NCBI GenBank assembly: GCA_015655375.1
Contig: JAATFD010000009.1
Coordinates: 1-59,725 of the forward strand
Origin: Actinomycetales bacterium
GTDB taxonomy: Bacteria > Actinomycetota > Actinomycetes > Actinomycetales > Actinomycetaceae
Direction of reading: 5' to 3'
DNA length: 59,725 nucleotides
Part shown: positions 25,258 through 33,786 of the stretch, one piece after another
How the letters are laid out: every line of letters starts with the position of its first letter
How positions within the stretch are numbered: the first letter of the stretch is position 1
The notes under the pieces: generated by a model
What the model was told of the DNA's origin: nothing
The model's database searches: none
What the model saw: only the letters and a program-made list of their open reading frames with translations
Position numbers and translations under genes: made by a program

Positions 25258-25272
25258 GGATCAACTTGATCC
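25258..25272. promoter_or_regulatory. 15-bp perfect palindrome upstream of the LacI-type gene
   Basis: GGATCAA, C, TTGATCC: exact inverted repeat, 39 bases before the LacI-type gene start. It differs from the ATCGAT operator pair, so it may be bound by another regulator or be an autoregulatory site. Confidence 0.45.
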
Positions 25273-25351
25273 TAAGCGTTCGAAGCGTCCGCTCCGTGCG
25301 GCGTGCACGGCCGCGAGGGGTGCTGAAGTGAAAAAGTCGGATACTTGCGCT

Positions 25352-25366
25352 GGTAATCGATTGCTC
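25352..25366. promoter_or_regulatory. Operator-like site B, shared with 23955-23969
   Basis: GGTAATCGATTGCTC matches site A at 13 of 15 positions in the same orientation, about 1.4 kb away across the LacI-type gene. It lies upstream of the MFS permease gene at 25601. Confidence 0.65.
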
Positions 25367-25600
25367 ATATGCTGACCGAGACGCGCGAGGTAGCCGTCAG
25401 TGTGTCGTGCAACGCGAGGACGCGAGGAAGCGGTGTTGATGGATAAACATGGCTGAATTTCTGCCAGTTGGGCGTAAGTGACGTCTTAGCGCAGCAGCTG
25501 AGATCGCGAAGCAATTGATTGACGGTTGCCGGGATTCTGAGTCGAATCTCCGCCGTAGACAAAGCAGCTTCACAGTGACGTGAATTGGAGGGAAGCAAGC

Positions 25601-27016
25601 GTGGACGCAACTTCCGTGGGCCGCCTCATGACTGAGGCAAAGGCCCGGATCGACAATCAAGAAGCCCGCGGATCGACGCGAGCAGGGTGGCTGATGATTA
25701 CAGCCCTGCTCATCGAGTCGTGGGACATCTATTCGATGGCGTACATCCTCAGTCACTTGAAGGAGGTGTTCAATCCGAGTCCGTGGTTACTGGGATTCAC
25801 CGCAGCAGGGACTCAATTCGGTGCCATCATCGGTGCGTTACTCGGCGGATGGTTGACGGATCGCCTGGGCCGACGAAAGGTCTTTTTGGGCTCTATGATC
25901 ATGTTCGCCACATGTGCAATCCTTCAAGGATTTGCACCGGACATGATGTGGCTGGCAGTCATACGTTGTTTTGCGGGCATTCCAGTGGGCGCAGACGTCG
26001 CCAACGGATTCACTTACATGATGGAGATCCTGCCCAAGGGCAAGCGTGAGATCATGGCCAATAGATGGCAGTTCATGTTCGCATGTGGTATCATCGGCGC
26101 CATTCTTCTGGTCACTGTTCTCGAGATTCTTGATACACCAGCCACGCTGATCTGGAGATTGGTACTTGCCTTCCCGGCAATCCCGGCAATAATTCTTCTG
26201 TTCCTTCGACGGGAACTTCCGGAGACGCCAACGTGGCTGGTGGAAAGAGGGAAGTTCCGCGAGGCGCGAACCACTGCAAAAGAATACTACGGGAGCGGAA
26301 TTCTGGATGATATTCTTCCTGACGAGGACGTCCAGATTCCGCATGCCACCTGGGGTGAAGCAATACGTGATCTGATGGGGAATGAGTTTCGACGGAAGAC
26401 CACAATATTTGGGTGGATCTCCTGCGCCGTGCAGTCTTTTGAGAACTATGCATTCTCGTTCTATCTTCCGCTGATCCTGACGTCGTTGGGGATTGCGGGG
26501 ATGCTGGCGAACAACACGGCGCTGCTCGGAATCAATCTGATTGCTGCGATCTCGGCTTTCGTCGGGCCCCTCATGCTTCCAAAACTGGGACATAAGGGCT
26601 TGAGCCAATGGGGGTTTGGTCTGGTGGCCATCGGTGTCCTGACGGCGGGGTATGGCGTTTTTCGCTCAAACATGGTGTTGATCATTCTGGGAGCCGCCGT
26701 CAATCTCTGGGGCCACTACTGGTCTTCAGAGAGCGGGATGACCGTGGTCTCTCTCGTCGCTCGACCCGCCTATCGCGGTGCGGCCACAGGCATCGGGTAC
26801 ACAATCGTCAAGATCTTCGCTTTCAGCACCACGTTCATCTTCCCGACGGTGTTCGAAAAGCTGGGGGTTCCGCTTGCAGCCTGTGTCATCGCAATCGGTC
26901 CGATCATCGCTTTCCTTGCTGCGACTTTCATCCTTCCGGAGATGTTCGGCCATTCCGTCGATGAAGAGGAGGTCCGAAAGGTCGAAGGGCTCAAGACGCT
27001 ACAGAGCGAGAACTGA
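25601..27016 (+). CDS. MFS transporter, probable sugar or sugar-acid permease
   Basis: A 471-residue, 12-helix transporter. GALLGGWLTDRLGRRKVFLGS after helix 2 is the MFS A-motif, and a second copy-like loop is at the domain middle. IPVGADVANGFTYMMEILPKGKREIMANRWQF corresponds to the helix 4-5 region of the sugar and organic-acid porters. PETPTWLVERGKFREA resembles the PESPrwLv..gr..eA motif of sugar porters that ends the first half. GTG 25601 is preferred because GGAGG sits 9 bases upstream. The gene is clearly richer in A/T than the flanks. It leads a five-gene operon for sugar-acid breakdown and probably imports its substrate. Confidence 0.82.
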   Translation: MDATSVGRLMTEAKARIDNQEARGSTRAGWLMITALLIESWDIYSMAYILSHLKEVFNPSPWLLGFTAAGTQFGAIIGALLGGWLTDRLGRRKVFLGSMIMFATCAILQGFAPDMMWLAVIRCFAGIPVGADVANGFTYMMEILPKGKREIMANRWQFMFACGIIGAILLVTVLEILDTPATLIWRLVLAFPAIPAIILLFLRRELPETPTWLVERGKFREARTTAKEYYGSGILDDILPDEDVQIPHATWGEAIRDLMGNEFRRKTTIFGWISCAVQSFENYAFSFYLPLILTSLGIAGMLANNTALLGINLIAAISAFVGPLMLPKLGHKGLSQWGFGLVAIGVLTAGYGVFRSNMVLIILGAAVNLWGHYWSSESGMTVVSLVARPAYRGAATGIGYTIVKIFAFSTTFIFPTVFEKLGVPLAACVIAIGPIIAFLAATFILPEMFGHSVDEEEVRKVEGLKTLQSEN

Positions 27017-27054
27017 TATCCACCATGAATGGCCTTTTCAAGAAAGAAAATATT

Positions 27055-28152
27055 ATGATCAACGTTCCGAAGATTGAGAAGATCGAGCGCACAACGACTC
27101 GCGTTCCGTTACCTGATGGCCCGTGGGGCGACCAGATCCACCATGTCGAAGACATTGAAGTCGCAGTTGTGACGGTCACCGGATCAAATGGATTCACGGG
27201 CGTCGGATTCACTCACACGTCAGGATGGGGTGGGAAGACACTGTCGGCAATGATCGATGAGATCATTCCGGACGTCATCGGGCTTCCGTTGTCTCCGCGC
27301 GCTTTGTGGGTCCGCTCCTACAAGTACATGCACGACATCGGCGGTGCCGGTGTCATCACTCATGCTTTGTCTGCTTTCGACATCGCGTACTGGGATCTTT
27401 TGGCAAAGACGCTTGACGTGTCGTTGTATGACATGCTCGGAAAGGTCCGAGACAGGGTGCCGCTGTACGGCTCGGGGATCAACCTTGACTTGTCAGTGGA
27501 GGAGGTCATCGAACAGGTCAAGCGGTGGAAGAAAATTGGATATCAAGCGGCTAAGGTCAAGGTCGGAAAACCTGACCTTGAAGAAGACGTCGAACGTCTG
27601 CGCAAGATTGAGGAGGCTGTTCCTGGTTTTCCCTTGGCGGTCGACGCCAACCAGGGGTGGGATCTTCCGCATGCGCTGCGAGCGTTCAAGCGGTTTGATT
27701 CTCTCAATTTGCTGTGGATTGAGGAGCCTCTACCGGCAGACGACATTAAGGGACATTTGATTCTTTGCGAGCGGACGGATACACCAATCGCGGTGGGTGA
27801 GAACATCTACACGCTGAATCAATTCTCCGAGTACATCGAGCAAGGCATGTGTGACTACGTCCAGGCAGACCTTGGCCGAGTCGGGGGAATCACTGGGTAT
27901 TTGGACATCGCCACCGTGGCGCGTGCTCATAACGTGCCGGTGGCACCCCATTTCGTCTTTGAGCTACACGCAGCCCTGATCTCGACCGTCCCCAACGTTG
28001 CCTACTCAGAGGTCACAGACGGTGGAACATGGACGGATCTGGGGATCGTAAAGGCTGCGGGCAGGCAAGAGGACGGATTTTACGTCCCTCCATCGGTGCC
28101 CGGGCACGGGATCGAGCTCGATTGGGACTACATCAAGGCTCATCAGGTCTGA
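27055..28152 (+). CDS. Mandelate racemase/muconate lactonizing enzyme family sugar-acid dehydratase
   Basis: A 365-residue enolase-superfamily enzyme. The catalytic set is visible: KVKVG (K-x-K acid/base, near residue 164), VDANQGW (metal Asp), WIEEPL (metal Glu), VGENIYT (metal Glu) and VAPHFVFELH (His general base). The K-x-K plus His layout is that of mandelate racemase-type acid-sugar dehydratases, including L-fuconate and L-rhamnonate dehydratases, which make 2-keto-3-deoxy acids with Mg2+. The length fits. ATG 27055 begins the conserved region; an earlier in-frame ATG (27025) adds 10 residues. Next to a DapA-type aldolase and an SDR, a role in sugar-acid breakdown is well supported. The exact acid is not. 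Confidence 0.85.
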   Translation: MINVPKIEKIERTTTRVPLPDGPWGDQIHHVEDIEVAVVTVTGSNGFTGVGFTHTSGWGGKTLSAMIDEIIPDVIGLPLSPRALWVRSYKYMHDIGGAGVITHALSAFDIAYWDLLAKTLDVSLYDMLGKVRDRVPLYGSGINLDLSVEEVIEQVKRWKKIGYQAAKVKVGKPDLEEDVERLRKIEEAVPGFPLAVDANQGWDLPHALRAFKRFDSLNLLWIEEPLPADDIKGHLILCERTDTPIAVGENIYTLNQFSEYIEQGMCDYVQADLGRVGGITGYLDIATVARAHNVPVAPHFVFELHAALISTVPNVAYSEVTDGGTWTDLGIVKAAGRQEDGFYVPPSVPGHGIELDWDYIKAHQV

Positions 28153-28250
28153 CACTTGAACGTGGTTGAGTATGGCGGAGCCATGTGGACATCGCATGGC
28201 TCCGCTGCTCGTGAACCGGTTGAGCGCAAAACGGATTGGTGGAAAAGAAA

Positions 28251-29177
28251 GTGACCCAGAATATGCGAGACTCCGTGTTCGATCGATTTCGGAAGATTTA
28301 CTCGGCTGTCGTGACCCCCGAGAATGCCGCAGAGTCTTTGGATGACGACAAGCTTCGCCGATTGATCGGTTGGCAGATTGAGCGGGGGGTTGAGGGTTTC
28401 TATTGCTGCGGTTCCTCGGGGGAAGGTCCATTACTGGACGAACGTGATCGACGGCGTGTGGTGGACATCGTCAGGGAGGAGGCCCCCTCGGCGATCCCGG
28501 TAGTCACGAATGTGGGTGCATTGAGCACTCGAGAGTGTGTGTCCCTTGCTCAAGCCGCTCAGCGATCGGGTGCCGATGCGGTTTCGCTGTTCCCCCCGAT
28601 CTATTACCATTATTCGCCGAAGGAAATCGAGAGCCACTACCGCTGGGTCATGGACGCTGTGGACATCCCGGTAGTGATATACAACATCCCACAGTTCACT
28701 GGGGTGGAATTTGATCATGCGTCGATCAAGAGATTACTGGAAGACCCTAGGATTCTAGGTGTCAAGCATACGTCGCACAATATGTACTCACTCGAAAGAA
28801 TGTCGTCGGCTCATCCTGAGAAAGTCTTCTTCAATGGATTTGATGAGGTGTATCTTTCTGCTTTGGTGGCGGGTGCGAGCGCAACGATTGGAACAACGGT
28901 CAATATTCAACCTGAGTTGTTCATTGAGCTGAGGTCGAGATTTCGCTCGAGAGACATCGAGGGTGCGCAATCTGTTCAGGGCGCAATCAATGAAACGATC
29001 TCCGATCTCGTGGAAATTGGAGTATTCGCGGGGACCAAGGCAGTTGTCGGGCTCCAATTGGCGCCGATGGGACCGGTTCGGCGCCCCCTGTCTCGTGTTG
29101 ACGTCTCAGATCCGCGGATCGCGAGGATTGCCGGCCGGATTTCAAAGGAGCTTGATCTACTTGAGCATGCTGATTGA
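28251..29177 (+). CDS. DapA/N-acetylneuraminate lyase family aldolase
   Basis: A 308-residue class I pyruvate-type aldolase. IYSAVVTPEN opens the barrel. GFYCCGSSGEGPLLDERDR is the pyruvate-carboxylate loop (GGSTGE in most relatives, here CGSSGEG). IPVVIYNIPQFTG gives the catalytic Tyr, and GVKHTSHN holds the Schiff-base Lys. Such enzymes cleave 2-keto-3-deoxy acids to pyruvate and an aldehyde, the step after the dehydratase encoded just upstream. The start is taken as GTG 28251, with GGAAAAG 5-8 bases before it; the in-frame earlier codon would leave no ribosome site. It overlaps the next gene by 11 bases. Confidence 0.85.
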   Translation: MTQNMRDSVFDRFRKIYSAVVTPENAAESLDDDKLRRLIGWQIERGVEGFYCCGSSGEGPLLDERDRRRVVDIVREEAPSAIPVVTNVGALSTRECVSLAQAAQRSGADAVSLFPPIYYHYSPKEIESHYRWVMDAVDIPVVIYNIPQFTGVEFDHASIKRLLEDPRILGVKHTSHNMYSLERMSSAHPEKVFFNGFDEVYLSALVAGASATIGTTVNIQPELFIELRSRFRSRDIEGAQSVQGAINETISDLVEIGVFAGTKAVVGLQLAPMGPVRRPLSRVDVSDPRIARIAGRISKELDLLEHAD

Positions 29178-29682
29178 GAGAATTCCAGTTGAGGTCGCGC
29201 TATGCGCTATTCAGAAGCTCCTCCTAAAAGGCGACCGTCAATGCTCCGAGCTGGCGTGTGCAGTGGTCGATGTGAAAGGTGACCCCATTGCATTCGCGGC
29301 AAACGACGGCTGCTACGCGCTCCCAAGGCGGATTTCGATTCGCAAGGCTGTCACTGCGGCGCTGCTCAGGCGTCCTTCGAGACAAGTGTCTGATGAAGTG
29401 GCGCGTGGTGAGCTGGATTTGGCAGCGCTGGCTGTTCCCGAGCTGTTGGCGCAACCCGGAGGAGTTCCGGTTGCGGTGGGAGGCCGGATCGTTGGTGCCG
29501 TGGGAGTAAGCGGTGGTAGCGCCACGCAGGATGACAGGATTGCCGCCGCGATTGCTCGCGAATGCGAGTCGATTCTCGTCGAGCGATCCGAGACTGCGGA
29601 CGCCGGGTGCGGGGCGGTGGTCTGTTCGGACACGTTGATACACGGTAATAAGGAGATGAATGACGATGAGGGATCACGATGA
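29167..29682 (+). CDS. HbpS/GlcG-like (DUF336) protein
   Basis: A 171-residue protein of the GlcG/HbpS family. ELACAVVDVKGDPIAFAANDGCYALPRRISIRKAVTAALLRRPS is the first half of the fold. GGVPVAVGGRIVGAVGVSGGSATQDDRIAAAI carries the signature Gly-rich loop (GGvPi...g.viGaiGvSGg...qD...A). Members bind haem or small metabolites or are of unknown role. They often occur in operons for sugar-acid or glycolate use, probably as accessory factors. The C terminus has a Cys-containing tail (AGCGAVVCSD). ATG 29167 overlaps the aldolase stop by 11 bases; the SDR start overlaps its own end. Confidence 0.75.
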   Translation: MLIERIPVEVALCAIQKLLLKGDRQCSELACAVVDVKGDPIAFAANDGCYALPRRISIRKAVTAALLRRPSRQVSDEVARGELDLAALAVPELLAQPGGVPVAVGGRIVGAVGVSGGSATQDDRIAAAIARECESILVERSETADAGCGAVVCSDTLIHGNKEMNDDEGSR

Positions 29683-30499
29683 TCCGCTCTTTTCGGTGCG
29701 CGACAAGGTTGCTCTTGTGACGGGTGGCTTCGGCCAGATCGGTTCGGAGTTCGTGAAGGCCTTGCTCGATCGCGGGGCACTGGTGGCAGTAGCGTCCAGA
29801 CATGAGGTTGAAAACCCTGCTGACCGGTTGGGAGTCGCTGATGACTCAGATCGACTGTGTGCGGTGCGCATGGACATCACTGACAAGGAGTCGATCAGTA
29901 AAGCTCTTCGACAAATCTGCGACAGGTTCGGCGCTCCGACAATACTCGTGAACAATGCGGGTATCGACACACAACCGAGCGCTCCGCGAGAGGTTTCTGG
30001 TCCGTTCGAGGAGTTCCCTGAGGAGGTCTTTCGTCAGGTCGTTGAGACGAATCTGGTGGGCACCTTTCTCGTCACTCAAGCAGTGGGAAAGCTGATGCGT
30101 GAGTGCGGTATTGAAGGGTCGATCATCAACATCGGGTCTATTTATGGAATGGTTTCTCCGATCCAGGACATCTATTCATACAAGGAGGAAGAAACCGGTG
30201 TTCCATTCATCAAGCCCGTGGCGTATTCTGCGGCAAAGTCGGGGATCTACAATCTTACGAGATACTGCGCGACATACTGGGCGAAGGTCGGGATCCGGGT
30301 GAATACGTTGACTCCCTCTGGTGTCAGGCGTGACACCCAGGACGAGCAATTCCAACGGAATTACACGAGTTGCATCCCAATTGGGCGGATGGCAGAGGCA
30401 GATGAGTATAACGGCGCAATGCTGTTTCTTGCATCGTCGGCGTCGCGATACATGACGGGTGCGAATCTCGTGGTGGATGGCGGGTGGACGGCGTGGTGA
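29660..30499 (+). CDS. Short-chain dehydrogenase/reductase, probable sugar dehydrogenase
   Basis: A 279-residue classical SDR. The cofactor motif is VALVTGGFGQIGSEFVKALL (TGGxGxIG) near residues 17-36. ILVNNAGIDTQPS holds the NNAG motif. SIINIGSIYGMVSPIQDIYSYKEEE supplies the catalytic Ser, and VAYSAAKSGIYNLTRYCA the YxxxK pair. It ends with the common GANLVVDGGW. AGGAG (29651-29655) precedes ATG 29660 by 4 bases and ATG 29666 by 10, so the start may be either. It ends the operon. With a FucU-like mutarotase and an acid-sugar dehydratase in the same regulon, it could oxidise the incoming sugar (fucose-type pathway) or act on the deoxy-keto acid; the order is inference. Confidence 0.85.
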   Translation: MTMRDHDDPLFSVRDKVALVTGGFGQIGSEFVKALLDRGALVAVASRHEVENPADRLGVADDSDRLCAVRMDITDKESISKALRQICDRFGAPTILVNNAGIDTQPSAPREVSGPFEEFPEEVFRQVVETNLVGTFLVTQAVGKLMRECGIEGSIINIGSIYGMVSPIQDIYSYKEEETGVPFIKPVAYSAAKSGIYNLTRYCATYWAKVGIRVNTLTPSGVRRDTQDEQFQRNYTSCIPIGRMAEADEYNGAMLFLASSASRYMTGANLVVDGGWTAW

Positions 30500-30533
30500 G
30501 CGGCGGGCACTGAGCACACCACGACCGGAGGCC

Positions 30534-31397
30534 TCACATCCCCCGCGTGTCCGGATGCCCGCCCGTCCTCCCGGCCTCGCCCTCACTGAGTCCGTCGACG
30601 AGGGCGACCTCGTCGGGGGAGAGCGCGAAGTCGAACAGGCGAAGGTTCTCCGCCTGGCGTTCGGGCGTGACGGACTTGGGGAAGATGACATCGCCGCGTT
30701 GGATCGCCCACCGCAGGGCGACCTGGCTCGCGCTCACGCCGTGGGTCTGACCGGTCCGCGCCAACGCGGGATCGCTCGCAGCCCGCCCGCGCGCCAGCGG
30801 TGACCACGCCTCGGTGACGATTCCGTGTGCGGCATCGAATTCGTGGACGGCATTGTTGGGCAGATACGGGTGCGACTCAACCTGGTTGACCGCGGGAACG
30901 ACATCGGCTCCGTCAAGAATCTCCTGGATGTGGTGCGGCTCGAAGTTCGAGACCCCGATCGCGCGGGCCCGACCGTCGTCGAGGAACTCCTCGAGGACCT
31001 TCCAGGTCGTCACGAAGTCGCCGCCGTAGAGCGTGGGCAACGGCCAGTGGATGAGGAACAGATCCACATGGTCGGTGCGCAGATCGCGCAGAGTCTGGGC
31101 AAAGGTCTCGCGAGCGACGGCAGGCTCATGGTTCGGGTTGTCGAGCTTCGAGGTCAGGAACAGTTCCTCTCGGGGGATCCCCGACTGCGCGATCGCTTCG
31201 CCGACCTCGGCCTCGTTGTGGTACATCTGTGCGCCGTCGATGTGACGGTAGCCGAGGCGCAGAGCAGAGCTGACGATCTCGACGACGTGCTCGGTCACCT
31301 TGTAGGTGCCGAATCCCAACTGAGGGATCGCGGCGCCAGTGGCCAGTGGCACGGTCGGAATGTGAAGCGGCTGGGAGACGGCGGACGAATCGGACAT
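30534..31397 (-). CDS. Aldo/keto reductase
   Basis: A 287-residue NADPH-dependent carbonyl reductase of the AKR5/2,5-diketo-D-gluconate reductase-like group. IPQLGFGTYKVTE opens the barrel. RLGYRHIDGAQMYHNEAEVGEAI holds the catalytic Asp and Tyr, and LFLTSKLDNPNH the catalytic Lys. HVDLFLIHWPLP carries the His, while AIGVSNFEPHHIQEIL and VAVNQVE-like VPAVNQVESHPYLP are further family signatures. The C-terminal IFPKSVTPERQAENLRLFDF binds the adenosine phosphate. ATG 31397 has GGAAGG upstream. The last residues (EGEAGRTGGHPDTRGM) look specific to this lineage. It is convergent with the SDR operon, 34 bases apart. Confidence 0.9.
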   Translation of the reverse strand: MSDSSAVSQPLHIPTVPLATGAAIPQLGFGTYKVTEHVVEIVSSALRLGYRHIDGAQMYHNEAEVGEAIAQSGIPREELFLTSKLDNPNHEPAVARETFAQTLRDLRTDHVDLFLIHWPLPTLYGGDFVTTWKVLEEFLDDGRARAIGVSNFEPHHIQEILDGADVVPAVNQVESHPYLPNNAVHEFDAAHGIVTEAWSPLARGRAASDPALARTGQTHGVSASQVALRWAIQRGDVIFPKSVTPERQAENLRLFDFALSPDEVALVDGLSEGEAGRTGGHPDTRGM

Positions 31398-31746
31398 CGG
31401 TGGGTCCTTCCTGAAAGATGCCACCACGGCTGGTCCGTGGGTGTGTCCCTCCGGCGGACGACAGGGCAGGCCGCGTGTCGAACGGATTGCCCCCAGGGTA
31501 GGCGCGCAGGTCGGAGTTCTGCCAGGCCAGAAGAAGGGCCTAAACGCTCGCGGCTCCCAAGGCAGGGCACTCCGTCTCTCGTGGGGCGGGGGTTTCCCGA
31601 TGGTCTCACCGCTTGTTGTGTGGAAGTGCCGTCACAGGGAGCCACTCTGTTCGACGCGCGCTGGTCGCATCGACCGGGGCTGCCAACAAGTCACTCTGAT
31701 GCGCATGACACCAGCCGAAGGGTGGGTTCGCCTCGGACCCGGTCCC
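31398..31746. other. Intergenic region, no gene seen
   Basis: These 349 bases lie between two minus-strand genes (upstream of the aldo/keto reductase and downstream of the ABC exporter). No frame shows protein-like composition. Short G/C-rich inverted words are present but none forms a clear terminator. Confidence 0.4.
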
Positions 31747-33786
31747 TCAGTCCCGGTCCTCGGCGGTGTCGACACTCGACGGACCCTCGAACTGAGCCTT
31801 GTACAGACGGGCGTAGGCGCCATCCCGCTCCAAGAGTTCGGTGTGGCGTCCGGTCTCGACGACGTCGCCGTCCTCCATGACCATGATGAGGTCGGCGTCG
31901 CGGATGGTCGACAGCCGGTGAGCGATGACGAAGGCCGTGCGCCCCTGGCGCAGCTGGTCCATCGCCTGCTGGACGAGGACCTCGGTGCGGGTATCGACCG
32001 AGCTCGTCGCCTCGTCGAGGATCAGCAGGTCCGGCCGGGCGATGAAGGCGCGGGCAATGGTCAGCAACTGGCTCTCGCCCGCCGAGATCGTCACGCCCTC
32101 GTCACCCATCGGGGTGTCGTAGCCCCGCGGGAGCTGCCGGACCAGACGGTCCGCGGCAGTGGCCTTCGCGGCGGTGACGACCTCGTCTGAGGTTGAGCCC
32201 TCACGTCCGAAGGCGATGTTCTCCCCGATGGTGCCGTCGAAGAGCCACGTGTCCTGCAGGACCATCCCGGTGTGGGACCGCAGCGTGTCGACATTGAGAT
32301 CGCGGGTGTCGACCCCGTCAATGAGGATCGCCCCGGAGTCCAGCTCGTAGAAGCGCATGAGCAGATTGACGAGGGTCGTTTTCCCAGCGCCTGTCGGTCC
32401 GATGATCGCCACCATCTGGCCGGGCTCGACCGCCAAGGAGAGGTCTTTGATGATCGGCACTCCGGGCTCATAGCTGAAGCGGACGTGGTCGAAGACGATG
32501 TGGCCGTGAACCTGCTCGTCCTCGCCGTCCGGCGTCTTCTGGTCGATCTGCTCCGCGAGGTTGCCGACACCGGACTCGCTGTGGCGGGAGCGAGCCTGGG
32601 CGAAGGAGGCGGCGCCGTGGTCCGGGGCCATCTCCTCCGCGTCGAGGAATTCGAAGATCCGCTCCGCCGAGGCGACGCCCGACTGCAGGGAGTTCGCCAT
32701 CGAGGCGAGCTGGCCGAGGGGCTGGGTGAACTGGCGTGAGTACTGGATGAAGGCCTGGACTTGGCCGAGGCTCATCGATCCGTTGGACACCATCAGTCCA
32801 CCGCCGACGGCGACGACGACGTAGGACGCGTTCGAGACGAGACTCATCAGCGGCATCACGAGGTTCGAGATGAACTGGGCCGCGAACGACGACTTGTACA
32901 GTGCCGCGTTGGAAGCGTCGAATTGGCTGGTGAAACGGTCCTCCAGACCGTAGAGCGCAACGACCTCGTGGCCGGTCATGGCCTCCTCGACGGTCCCGGA
33001 GACCTCGCCGGTGGAGCGCCACTGCTGGCGGAACTGGGGCTGTGCCCTCTTCATGAGAACGACGGCGAGCGCGGCGCCGATGGGGACGATGATCATTGCC
33101 AGCAAGGTGAGCTTCCACGACATCGTCAGCATCATGAAGAGGATGCCGATGATGGTGAGGACCGATTGGAAGAACTGCGACAAGGTCTGGTTCATGACCT
33201 GGGTCGCGTTGTCGACATCGTTCGAGACTCGCGACATGAGGTCGCCGCGGCTGTTGTGATCAAGATAGGACAGCGGAAGGCGTTCGATCTTGGCCTGGAT
33301 CTTGTCGCGCAGACGCCACCCGGTGTTCTGGACGATCGTTCGCAGGAGCAATCCCGACGCGTAGGACAGCAATGCGGCACCGACATAGATCAAGCAGACG
33401 ATCAACAGGATGTGCGCGAGGCCGGTGAAGTCGATCCCCTTTCCCGGGGTGACATCCATCGACTCGAGCATCGTCGCCATCTTGTCGTTGCCCTGTTGCT
33501 TGAGGGCAGCAACGGCCGCTTCTTTCGAGGGCGCCTGGGCGATCATCGAGCCGATGACGCCGTTGAAGATCATGTCGGTGCCGTGCCCGAGCACGCGGGG
33601 CGCTGCGACGGAGCAGACGACGCCTGCGGCCGAGGCCAGAAGAGCGAGCACCATGAGGAAGGCGTCGGGCCTCAATTCGCTGATGAGTCGGCGCAGGGAA
33701 CCGGAGAAGTTCTTCGAACGCTGTCCGGGGGCGACGCCTCTGGCTGCGGCGCCACGTGGTCCGCGCGATCCGTTCGGGGCGCTCAT
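31747..33786 (-). CDS. ABC exporter half-transporter A (membrane plus ATPase domain)
   Basis: A 679-residue type IV exporter subunit. Six membrane helices span about residues 40-350 (VLALLASAAGVVCSVAAPRVL, LTIIGILFMMLTMSWKLTLLAMIIVPIGAALAV). The nucleotide-binding domain has GPTGAGKTTLVNLLMRFYEL (Walker A), ISAGESQLLTIARAF (signature, SAGE instead of SGGQ) and LLILDEATSSVDTRTE (Walker B with the catalytic Glu), then IAHRLSTIRDAD (H-loop). A hydrophilic N-terminal arm (SRGPRGAAARGVAPGQRSKN) precedes the first helix. It overlaps the second half-transporter by 4 bases (ATGA), so the two form a heterodimer. The likely role is multidrug or peptide export; the substrate is unknown. Confidence 0.9.
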   Translation of the reverse strand: MSAPNGSRGPRGAAARGVAPGQRSKNFSGSLRRLISELRPDAFLMVLALLASAAGVVCSVAAPRVLGHGTDMIFNGVIGSMIAQAPSKEAAVAALKQQGNDKMATMLESMDVTPGKGIDFTGLAHILLIVCLIYVGAALLSYASGLLLRTIVQNTGWRLRDKIQAKIERLPLSYLDHNSRGDLMSRVSNDVDNATQVMNQTLSQFFQSVLTIIGILFMMLTMSWKLTLLAMIIVPIGAALAVVLMKRAQPQFRQQWRSTGEVSGTVEEAMTGHEVVALYGLEDRFTSQFDASNAALYKSSFAAQFISNLVMPLMSLVSNASYVVVAVGGGLMVSNGSMSLGQVQAFIQYSRQFTQPLGQLASMANSLQSGVASAERIFEFLDAEEMAPDHGAASFAQARSRHSESGVGNLAEQIDQKTPDGEDEQVHGHIVFDHVRFSYEPGVPIIKDLSLAVEPGQMVAIIGPTGAGKTTLVNLLMRFYELDSGAILIDGVDTRDLNVDTLRSHTGMVLQDTWLFDGTIGENIAFGREGSTSDEVVTAAKATAADRLVRQLPRGYDTPMGDEGVTISAGESQLLTIARAFIARPDLLILDEATSSVDTRTEVLVQQAMDQLRQGRTAFVIAHRLSTIRDADLIMVMEDGDVVETGRHTELLERDGAYARLYKAQFEGPSSVDTAEDRD

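Larger units (their letters stand above)
25220..25600. other. Intergenic promoter region between lacI-type gene and MFS operon
   Basis: No gene is visible in these 381 bases. They hold a 15-bp palindrome (25258-25272), operator-like site B (25352-25366) and a run of A/T-richer sequence from about 25320 that continues into the following operon. The Shine-Dalgarno GGAGG of the MFS gene is at 25587-25591. Confidence 0.5.
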
